This document shows, one piece after another, positions 5,503-11,404 of a DNA stretch of 11,404 nt. Source of the stretch: JAGTRI01 sp964580405 (GTDB lineage: Archaea; Thermoproteota; Bathyarchaeia; Bathyarchaeales; DTEX01); NCBI GenBank assembly GCA_964580405.1, contig CAZOKM010000056.1, forward strand, positions 1 through 11,404. Direction: 5' to 3'. Positions within the stretch are counted from its first letter, which is position 1. Each line of letters opens with the position of its first letter. The position numbers and the translations under genes were made by a program. Under the pieces are notes generated by a model that saw only the letters and a list, made by a program, of their open reading frames with translations, searched no databases and was not told the DNA's origin.

Positions 5503-7221
5503 ATGAGCATGAAAAAACAGAAGGAAACACCAGCGTCCACGAAAGCTAAAGATGCGAAAAAACTTAAGCTAAAGGAGAAACCCGGACCCAAAAAGGGCGG
5601 CATCTTTTCGAAACTTTTTGCCAAAAAAGAAAAAATGCCAAAACCAGCCTCCGAAAAGAAGGAGGAAGCGAAGCAGGACGCGCCTAGTTCCTTAATTGAA
5701 ACTTATTGGATTCACAATCCGCTTACAAAGGTCAACATCGTCTCGTCCGAGGGAGCGCTGAAGTACGTCGCCGAGGAGGTGAAGCTCAGCCCGAGGGAGA
5801 AAAAGACGTACAAGCAGATTGTCTCGCTCATCACGAAGGAGCTCTCGTCGCCGGAGACCCTCGCCATAGACATCAACGAGTACATCCTCTCGGAGGCTAA
5901 AAGGCTCACTAAAAAGTACAAGCGTAGCCTAGGACTGTTCAAAGCCGAATCCTGGGAGAGGATTTACTACTACGTCATCCGCGACTTGGCGGGGTACGGC
6001 GGGCTCGACGTGCCGATGAACGACCCGAACATCGAGGACATCTCATGCAACGGGCTCAACCGCCCCATCTACATCTGGCACAGGAAATACGAGAGCATCC
6101 CCACGAACATCGAGTTCACGCAGGAGTCGGACTACGACAACTTCATCGTCAAGCTCGCCCACATGGGAGACAAGCACATCTCAAGCGCCCACCCCATGCT
6201 CGACGCCATGCTGCCGGGCAAGCACAGGCTCGCGGCTACCTTCAGGAGGGAAGTCTCAACGTTTGGGAGCAGCTTCTGCGTAAGGAAGTTCCGCGAGGAC
6301 CCGTTCTCCATCATAGACCTCATCAACATCGGGACGATAGACGCGACCCTCGCCGCCTACTTCTGGTTCCTCCTAGAAAACAAGATGAACATGATGCTCA
6401 TCGGCGGGACGGGCGCGGGGAAGACGAGCACGCTTAACGCCCTCATTAGCCTGATGAAGCCGCAAGACAAGATAGTGACGGTCGAGGAGATCGCTGAGCT
6501 CAACACCCTGCACGAAAACTGGGTCCAGCTCACGAGCAGGCAGGGCTTCAAGTTCGGGCAGGCGGACGAAACGTCGATCAGCCTCTTCGACCTCGTCAAG
6601 CTCAGCCTCCGCTACAGACCAGACTACATCATCGTCGGCGAGGTCAGAGGAGAAGAAGCCTACGCACTCTTCCAAGCGGTTGCTACCGGGCACGGCGGCA
6701 TCTGCACAATGCACGCTGATAGCTTAGACCACGCCGTCAAGCGATTGACGTCGCCCCCGATGAACGTGGCTGAGGTCTACATTCCCCTCATGAACGTCGG
6801 AATCTACGTTTCGAGGGTGGAGCTCCCGCAGAAGAAGATGGGTTTGTCTTTTGGGAGAAGAGCCAGAAATGTTTGGGAGGTTGTCGACTTCGGGAAGTAC
6901 AACCTCATTTCCGAGTGGTCGCCCACCGAAGACACTTTCAGCACTTGTTTAGAGAAAAGCTATCTTCTGGAACAGATTGCATCTAAAAAGGGCTTGACCA
7001 AGGAAGACCTCGTCGCGGACATTAAGCGGAGGGAGCGGAAGCTCGAAGAGGTCCTGAAGTCGGGGAGGCGGAGCCAGGACGACGTCACGCAGGCCATCAT
7101 TGAATACTATAACACCACGAGGAAGGAAAAACTGGAAAAAATACCGAGAATAACTAAACCGCGGCTGATGCCGCAACTTGAGATAACGCCTAGCCCGCCT
7201 ACTACATTGAGGGAGACATGA
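5503..7221 (+). CDS. Type II/IV secretion ATPase (FlaI/TadA/GspE superfamily)
   Basis: The hexameric cytoplasmic motor that hydrolyses ATP to assemble pilin subunits, working with the membrane platform encoded next door. The 572-residue protein shows all family motifs in order: Walker A GGTGAGKT at 301-308 (K307), Asp box VTVEEIAEL at 326-334, Walker B DYIIVGEVRGEE at 374-385 with catalytic-type Glu380, and His box ATGHGGICTMHAD at 394-406. The N-terminal domain (~65-270) contains the usual archaeal segment DPNIEDISCNG. Residues 1-62 are a Lys-rich, low-complexity extension without clear fold. The C-terminal ~70 residues are charged and probably helical. ATG 5503 is used; ATG 5509 is an in-frame alternative, and no convincing ribosome site decides between them. 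It belongs to the archaeal pilus/archaellum-type branch, but which system it drives cannot be assigned from motifs alone. Confidence 0.95.
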   Translation: MSMKKQKETPASTKAKDAKKLKLKEKPGPKKGGIFSKLFAKKEKMPKPASEKKEEAKQDAPSSLIETYWIHNPLTKVNIVSSEGALKYVAEEVKLSPREKKTYKQIVSLITKELSSPETLAIDINEYILSEAKRLTKKYKRSLGLFKAESWERIYYYVIRDLAGYGGLDVPMNDPNIEDISCNGLNRPIYIWHRKYESIPTNIEFTQESDYDNFIVKLAHMGDKHISSAHPMLDAMLPGKHRLAATFRREVSTFGSSFCVRKFREDPFSIIDLINIGTIDATLAAYFWFLLENKMNMMLIGGTGAGKTSTLNALISLMKPQDKIVTVEEIAELNTLHENWVQLTSRQGFKFGQADETSISLFDLVKLSLRYRPDYIIVGEVRGEEAYALFQAVATGHGGICTMHADSLDHAVKRLTSPPMNVAEVYIPLMNVGIYVSRVELPQKKMGLSFGRRARNVWEVVDFGKYNLISEWSPTEDTFSTCLEKSYLLEQIASKKGLTKEDLVADIKRRERKLEEVLKSGRRSQDDVTQAIIEYYNTTRKEKLEKIPRITKPRLMPQLEITPSPPTTLRET

Positions 7222-7228
7222 AAGGGGA

Positions 7229-8965
7229 ATGCTTGAAGACTTCTGCTACGCGCACTTCAACGGCTTCGGGCGCGGCCTAATGAGGGTTTTCAAGGGGATA
7301 GAGACCGACATGGAAGCCGCGAACATGAAGCTCCACCCCGAAGTCTATCTCAGCATGATCGGCTTCGTTACCTACATGGTAGCGAACGTGTCGGCCATCC
7401 TTCTGCTCCTCCTGTTCCTGAACGTCATCCCGTTTGTTTTACCGCTTCCCTTCATGCTGCTAATTATTGTCATGCCTCCAGTTTTCGCTCTAATGGTCGG
7501 CGGCGTCATCCCGAAGGTTATGGCGTCGAACAAGGTTTCGGGGCTGAAGAACGAGATTCCCTACGCTTCGATGTACCTGAGCGTGATGACGAGTGGGGGT
7601 TTGACCCCCTACGCGAGCCTGCTGAGGTTGAGGGAGACCGATCTGCTTCCGAAGCTCAAGAGCGAGATAGAGCGCATCGAACGCATAATTCTCTCGACGG
7701 GCATGGACCCCGTGTCAGCGATGGCGAAGGCTGCGAAGACCCTGGGCTTAAAGGAGTACAAGGAGCTGCTTCTGGGCTACGCTTCGACGATGAGAACGGG
7801 CGGCGACGTCCTCCACTACATGTACAGCCAGACAGAGGCCATGTTCAAGAAGATGGCGATTAGAATCAAGGCGATGGGCGACCACATGGCGATGCTCATG
7901 GAGGGCTACACGATTATTGCTATCCTCGGAACCCTTGGAATATACATGATTTTCATCGTGTCCCTGAGCTTCCCTCAGTTCCAAGCCATGCCTCCAGAGA
8001 CTTTCTTCTTCTTCTCGTTCGCCCTGCTGCCCGGCATCTCCATAGCTTTTCTATACTTCGCGGACGCGATGCAGATAAGCAACCCCATCTCTCAGTGGAA
8101 GGCGTACCTTGCTTTGGCTGTTTCGGTGCCAGCTGCATTTTTCGTGGCCACTCAGATGGTTTTTCCATACTTCAATTTTACTTTATTTTCTCTTCCGCTT
8201 CTTCCTGAAATACCCGTTATGCTACAGAATTTACTTTCCCTCAAAGCCGGAACAGAGCCAGCCCTAGGCCTAGCGTTGAGCCTGATAACGCTGTCTGTGC
8301 CCATGACCGTCTTCGACTACCACTATTCAGAAACCGAAAAGGGCGTTCTCGACGGCGTGACCAACTTCCTCAGGGACCTCGTCGAAAACAGAAAAACAGG
8401 GTTGAGCCCCGAAAAGAGCATCCAGTCGCTGGCTGAGAGGGACTACGGGAAGTTTTCGAAGCACATCAAGCTCATGAGCGCGGAGATCAGCTGGGGGATT
8501 CCGCTGAGGCAGATTTTCGAGGACTTCAAGAGCAGGGTCAAGAACTGGTTGTGTCTCGTGAACCTATACCTCCTCATCGACACGATTGAGGTTGGTGGTG
8601 GGACGGAGGAAAGCCTAGAAAGCCTTGCTGAGTTCGCTGAGACAACTAGGGAGCTCGACGCCGAACGCAAGGCAAGCCTCGCCCCGCTGTTCCTCGTGCC
8701 TTACATGGGAGCGGGCATCCTGACGGTGACGACTCTTATGTTGCTGCAGCTGTTCACGAACATGAGTGCGCTCAGCGGTGCTTCGATCGCCACGGCGGAC
8801 TTGACGAGGATGCTTGTGACCCCCCTCATCCTGCACTCGTTCATTCTGGGCATAGTGACGGGGAAAATCGTCTCTGGAAGGGTCTCAGCTGGGTTCAAGC
8901 ACGCGATAGTGCTCATCATAGTGTCCGTTGCAGGCATCTATCTGGCAACACACATGCGACCATAA
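7229..8965 (+). CDS. Membrane platform protein, tandem T2SF/TadC type (FlaJ-like)
   Basis: The polytopic inner-membrane core that binds the ATPase and on which subunits are added. The 578-residue length is typical for archaeal FlaJ/TadC-like proteins with two homologous halves. Residues ~40-98 hold two membrane helices; ~105-215 the first cytoplasmic T2SF domain (NEIPYASMYLSVMTSGGLTP, later YASTMRTGGD); ~225-365 about five helices; ~372-485 the second T2SF domain (FLRDLVENRKTGLSPEKSI, IDTIEVGGGTEESLESLAEF); ~486-575 the last three helices. The TSGG/RTGG and EVGGG motifs are the conserved Gly turns of the family. It starts 7 nt after the ATPase stop. Upstream ATGs are in other frames, so ATG 7229 is the only sensible start, although its GGGG lies only 1 nt away; GGGAG at 7211-7215 may serve instead. 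Confidence 0.93.
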   Translation: MLEDFCYAHFNGFGRGLMRVFKGIETDMEAANMKLHPEVYLSMIGFVTYMVANVSAILLLLLFLNVIPFVLPLPFMLLIIVMPPVFALMVGGVIPKVMASNKVSGLKNEIPYASMYLSVMTSGGLTPYASLLRLRETDLLPKLKSEIERIERIILSTGMDPVSAMAKAAKTLGLKEYKELLLGYASTMRTGGDVLHYMYSQTEAMFKKMAIRIKAMGDHMAMLMEGYTIIAILGTLGIYMIFIVSLSFPQFQAMPPETFFFFSFALLPGISIAFLYFADAMQISNPISQWKAYLALAVSVPAAFFVATQMVFPYFNFTLFSLPLLPEIPVMLQNLLSLKAGTEPALGLALSLITLSVPMTVFDYHYSETEKGVLDGVTNFLRDLVENRKTGLSPEKSIQSLAERDYGKFSKHIKLMSAEISWGIPLRQIFEDFKSRVKNWLCLVNLYLLIDTIEVGGGTEESLESLAEFAETTRELDAERKASLAPLFLVPYMGAGILTVTTLMLLQLFTNMSALSGASIATADLTRMLVTPLILHSFILGIVTGKIVSGRVSAGFKHAIVLIIVSVAGIYLATHMRP

Positions 8966-9075
8966 TGGTATGCAGAATTCGGTTTGTCGAAGTGGTTGAG
9001 TCCATTCTTTTCTTATGATACGGAAAATTATGTTTGACCTAAATTGGTTCAGTATTTGTTTCTGATACATAGATG

Positions 9076-9094
9076 CTTTTCATAACTCTTTTTT
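9076..9094 (+). promoter_or_regulatory. AT-rich promoter-like or terminator region before the surface protein gene
   Basis: The 198-nt gap 8966-9163 is AT-rich and holds no convincing gene on either strand. TTTTCATAAC at 9077-9086 could be a TATA box giving a transcript with a ~55-nt leader. The T6 run at 9089-9094 directly after it could instead end the platform transcript. Only base composition supports either reading. Confidence 0.25.
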
Positions 9095-9163
9095 ACCTTC
9101 CCGCACAGCCATTCTAGTCTACAGTTCGATTTGTGGTATCTAAATACGGAAGGAAGGATAAAG

Positions 9164-11119
9164 GTGAACAAGCATTTATTGAAAGCATTCGTTTTCATGG
9201 CGCTTTTATTAAGCATAAGTTTTTCACAGAATGTTCCAGCAGGAATCAGTGAAGTTTCAGCATATCCCGTTGTTCCGTACAATGTCGGAAATTGGTCCTA
9301 TATAGGGAAACCCATGTCTCCAATCAGGGTGAACGAAAGCCAAATTTGGGCAGGTCAAGGAAAAGATGCCAATTGGACCTACGTCTGCAACCTTAAGGCT
9401 GGAGCAAAGTATCATATCTATTTCTACGGGGATTGGATAGATTCCACTCCTCTTGTGGATAAAACTGATTATGACATTTATGTCTACAATCCATTCGGTT
9501 ACCGTGAATCGATGCACACTGAGTCAGCTGGGCTGCCAGAACACTTGGGCACAACGGTTGATGAATCCTTCTTTATACCAGAATATTCGGGGAATTACAG
9601 CATTATGGTGAAGAACGACGGCAAAGAAAGCAAGGGAGCTAAAGCTGGAACCCTCATGATTATCGAGCATTTGGAATGCAACCAATGGTATGAGGTCCAC
9701 ATGCAAGGAAAAGGTGCTGATAACAAAGCTACAGTGGATACTTACTGGGCTTACGAGTTCACAACGACGTCTGGACGGGTTGAGGTCCCAGTCACTATTC
9801 CTGGCGCATTGGACATGTATGAGGCTCAGCTTTACCTGATGGCGAATCCGTCGGCAGGAGTAGGGACAATACTGAATGGCGTACCCCTGCCGTGGGAATA
9901 TGGCTTGTACGGAAACGCTACCACCTCTGAGTCAGTCACGTACGGCGGGTACAGGCTGGACGCTGAAGGTTTCTACCACGCGAACGCGTCTGCGAGCTGC
10001 GAATATTACGGTCAAGACATGCTGGTCAATTACTCGTCAGGGCTAACTAACGACCCAAGTCATTTGCTCTTGTACCATCTTGCCCTGATAGCGGAGGAGG
10101 GCGAAGGCAACGTCACCTTCATGTTCAAGACGGACTTTAATGCGCCAACATTGAGCATCACGAACCCGATTAGCGGAGCCAACTCCAGCGAAGACGTCGA
10201 AGTGACCGCCAGCGCTGTTGACGGCGAGTCAGGGCTAGAAAGCATCACGTTGAACTACACCATGAACGATTGGGTGAACTGGACCGCCGTCGAAATGGCT
10301 TCCTCAGCGGACGATAATTTTGTGGCAACAATCCCAAGGCAGCCTGGAGGAACAACCGTCAAATACAGAGTCACAGCCGTGGACGTGGCTGGAAACACCG
10401 CCGTGAAGGAAGGCTCGTACGTCGTCAAGAACACTTCGGTCCTGTACATCGTGCTGTCGAGGACGGTTCTTCAAGGCGGAGGCACAACGCAGGTCGTCGG
10501 CTGGCTGTCGCGAGGACAAGCTAACGTGACCCTCGACTTCGTTTACCAAGGCGCCCACACCATACGAACAGTGCAGGCTGAACTGAACGGCTCCTTCACT
10601 TACGATTTCACCCCCGACAAAGCTGGAACTTGGGCGGTTTCAGCGAGTTGGTCTGGAGACGAAGAGTGGTGGGAAGCATCCAGCGAGTCCTACTCGTTCA
10701 GCGTCCAGAAGCTTTCGACTTCGGTGACGTGCAACGCTGGGCATTCAGCCATTAATCTGGGAGAGGACTTGGACGTGGCGGGATACGTTCTACCCGCTGA
10801 GCGGAACGTCAAAGTCGTTGTGAGTTTCACGAAGCCTGACGGCACAACGGTCACGAGGGAAGTCTACACGGGCTCCGACGGCTCCTACGATCTACTTGCA
10901 TTCCAGCCGAACCTTAAGGGGCAGTGGCAAGTTCAAGCAAGAGTACCAGGAGACGAGTTCCACCAGACCTCAAGCAGCAGCACCGCAACCTTCACGGTGA
11001 GTGATTCGTGGTTCAACGAGTACAAAATCTACATCATCGGCGCCGGAGCAGTCGCAGGCATAATGGCTGTGGGCGTCTTCCTGTTCACGCGCAGCAAGCC
11101 AGAAATAGAGGAAGAATAA
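9164..11119 (+). CDS. Secreted, C-terminally anchored surface protein with Ig-like domains
   Basis: A 651-residue protein exported by a classical signal peptide (MNKHLLKAFVFMALLLSISF) and held by a C-terminal helix at about 621-643, with the short tail TRSKPEIEEE inside. GTG 9164 is chosen because GGAAGGA at 9152-9158 sits 5 nt before it; the frame's TTG at 9131 would only add residues ahead of a good signal peptide. Residues ~45-170 resemble a pre-peptidase C-terminal type beta domain (TDYDIYVYNPFG, YSGNYSIMVKNDG). Residues ~205-320 are not recognised. Three Ig/Fn3-like domains follow at ~327-422, ~424-515 and ~518-612; the last two look like repeats of each other (NGSFTYDFTPDKAGTW versus DGSYDLLAFQPNLKGQW). 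Sequons are frequent (NWS, NES, NWT, NYS, NAT, NAS, NVT, NSS, NGS), pointing to glycosylation. Role is probably cell-envelope structure or adhesion; a link to the filament is inferred from position only. Confidence 0.8.
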   Translation: MNKHLLKAFVFMALLLSISFSQNVPAGISEVSAYPVVPYNVGNWSYIGKPMSPIRVNESQIWAGQGKDANWTYVCNLKAGAKYHIYFYGDWIDSTPLVDKTDYDIYVYNPFGYRESMHTESAGLPEHLGTTVDESFFIPEYSGNYSIMVKNDGKESKGAKAGTLMIIEHLECNQWYEVHMQGKGADNKATVDTYWAYEFTTTSGRVEVPVTIPGALDMYEAQLYLMANPSAGVGTILNGVPLPWEYGLYGNATTSESVTYGGYRLDAEGFYHANASASCEYYGQDMLVNYSSGLTNDPSHLLLYHLALIAEEGEGNVTFMFKTDFNAPTLSITNPISGANSSEDVEVTASAVDGESGLESITLNYTMNDWVNWTAVEMASSADDNFVATIPRQPGGTTVKYRVTAVDVAGNTAVKEGSYVVKNTSVLYIVLSRTVLQGGGTTQVVGWLSRGQANVTLDFVYQGAHTIRTVQAELNGSFTYDFTPDKAGTWAVSASWSGDEEWWEASSESYSFSVQKLSTSVTCNAGHSAINLGEDLDVAGYVLPAERNVKVVVSFTKPDGTTVTREVYTGSDGSYDLLAFQPNLKGQWQVQARVPGDEFHQTSSSSTATFTVSDSWFNEYKIYIIGAGAVAGIMAVGVFLFTRSKPEIEEE

Positions 11120-11124
11120 GCAAG

Positions 11125-11148
11125 CTCCTCTCCTCTCCTCCCTTTTTC
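11125..11148 (+). terminator. Pyrimidine tract after the surface protein gene
   Basis: Six nt after the stop codon the strand is purely pyrimidine for 24 nt: three tandem CTCCT units, CCC, T5 and C. Ending in T5 so near a stop, it is a plausible archaeal terminator. No hairpin is needed for this reading and none is obvious. Confidence 0.35.
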
Positions 11149-11190
11149 GTTGTCGCCGAAGCCTTTCTGCGTAGTTGCGTCTGCTGTCCA

Positions 11191-11217
11191 GTGTTTAGAA
11201 CGCCTGTTCTAAAACAT
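11191..11217. repeat. Inverted repeat upstream of the right-edge gene
   Basis: TTTAGAAC (11194-11201) and GTTCTAAA (11206-11213) are perfect inverted copies around a GCCT spacer. With one bulged A (11214) the pairing continues to 11191 and 11217. It sits about 25 nt before a TATA-like element and 45 nt before the next start codon, so an operator for a dimeric regulator is plausible. It could also be a hairpin at the end of the upstream message. Confidence 0.5.
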
Positions 11218-11238
11218 AGAATTATGATTGTTCGCCCC

Positions 11239-11247
11239 CATAAATTT
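11239..11247 (+). promoter_or_regulatory. TATA-like element before the right-edge gene
   Basis: CATAAATTT follows a C-run and ends 15 nt before the ATG at 11263. Archaeal initiation occurs about 25 nt from the TATA centre, so transcription would begin near the start codon. That fits a leaderless message, consistent with the lack of a ribosome binding site there. Confidence 0.35.
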
Positions 11248-11262
11248 GTTCTAGTGACAGGC

Positions 11263-11404
11263 ATGAACACACACAGTATAGCGAGATTGTATTCTGAGGG
11301 ACACAAGTTCGTAACAAGGTCATACACCGCGGTCATGACGGGAATAATGCTTGGCCTCGTCGTGATGAGCTTGGCGTTGTCCCTAACGTATACTCCCATT
11401 ATAG
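11263..11404 (+). CDS. N-terminus of a membrane protein, cut by the window edge
   Basis: An open frame of 47 codons runs off the right end with no stop. It begins MNTHSIARLYSEGHKFVTRS and continues into a hydrophobic stretch (VMTGIMLGLVVMSLALSLTY), which looks like a first transmembrane helix after a cytoplasmic N-terminus. A GTG at 11254 is an in-frame alternative start, adding three residues. No ribosome site precedes either start, and the TATA-like element at 11239 suggests a leaderless transcript. Too little is visible to name the family. The opposite-strand frame over the same DNA (11085-11399) has no start signals and mirrors the two + strand genes, so this strand is preferred. Confidence 0.5.
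   Translation, partial: MNTHSIARLYSEGHKFVTRSYTAVMTGIMLGLVVMSLALSLTYTPII

Noticed and set aside
6373..6714. Long opposite-strand frame of 113 codons inside the ATPase gene
   Set aside because: It is antisense to the most conserved motifs (Walker A to His box); GC-rich codon bias on the + strand produces such open frames, and its translation shows no domain.
8264..8273. 10-nt palindrome CTAGGCCTAG in the platform gene
   Set aside because: Palindromes of this length are expected several times per window by chance.
11085..11399. Opposite-strand frame of 104 codons at the right edge
   Set aside because: It overlaps the end of the surface protein gene, the pyrimidine tract and the inverted repeat, and its translation shows no recognisable domain. 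The + strand reading gives a sensible membrane N-terminus with a TATA-like element.
1..11404. CRISPR arrays, tRNA or rRNA genes, insertion sequences
   Set aside because: I saw no regularly spaced repeats, no tRNA-like cloverleaf or rRNA stretches in the intergenic gaps, and no transposase-like reading frames.

Overview
The window is a gene-dense stretch of archaeal DNA. Every supported gene lies on the + strand. Archaeal features are class III (prepilin-type) signal sequences, a FlaI/GspE-type ATPase paired with a FlaJ/TadC-type membrane platform with two homologous halves, GGAGGTG-type ribosome binding sites and T-rich tracts between transcription units. Gene content and the Ig-rich surface proteins would suit a TACK-group archaeon such as a Bathyarchaeia lineage. 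That placement is an inference from style, not from a marker gene.

Layout. (1) At 3-470 is a 5'-truncated archaeal pilin with a KRA-LSPVIAT signal, followed by T-rich DNA. (2) At 544-5352 is a tight run of five genes with junctions of 0 to 3 nt or short overlaps. All five encode an N-terminal hydrophobic helix followed by an extracellular domain: a pilin-like protein with class III signal (544-1377), a small protein whose N-terminus recalls FlaF/FlaG (1378-1926), a protein with a pilin-like helix and one Ig-like domain (1923-2726), a pilin-like protein carrying a von Willebrand factor A domain with an intact MIDAS metal site (2710-3819), and a 509-residue pilin-like protein with about three Ig-like domains (3823-5352). 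(3) After a 150-nt gap come the motor genes: the assembly ATPase (5503-7221) and the platform protein (7229-8965). (4) After a 198-nt gap comes a secreted, C-terminally anchored surface protein with Ig-like domains (9164-11119). (5) At the right edge the first 47 codons of a membrane protein are visible (11263-11404), preceded by an inverted repeat and a TATA-like element.

The likely joint function is an archaeal type IV pilus or related surface filament. The ATPase and platform would drive assembly of subunits with prepilin signals, and the large Ig- and VWA-bearing proteins would act as minor or tip subunits for adhesion. The VWA subunit recalls TadG of bacterial Tad pili. No prepilin peptidase, secretin or archaellum switch protein is visible, so processing must be supplied from elsewhere.

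The points most worth a second look are the VWA minor subunit and its unclear, possibly non-AUG start, a 20-nt perfect palindrome inside the VWA coding sequence, the drop in GC content across that domain, the Gly/Trp-rich insertion in the last Ig-like domain of the 509-residue protein, and the inverted repeat before the right-edge gene.
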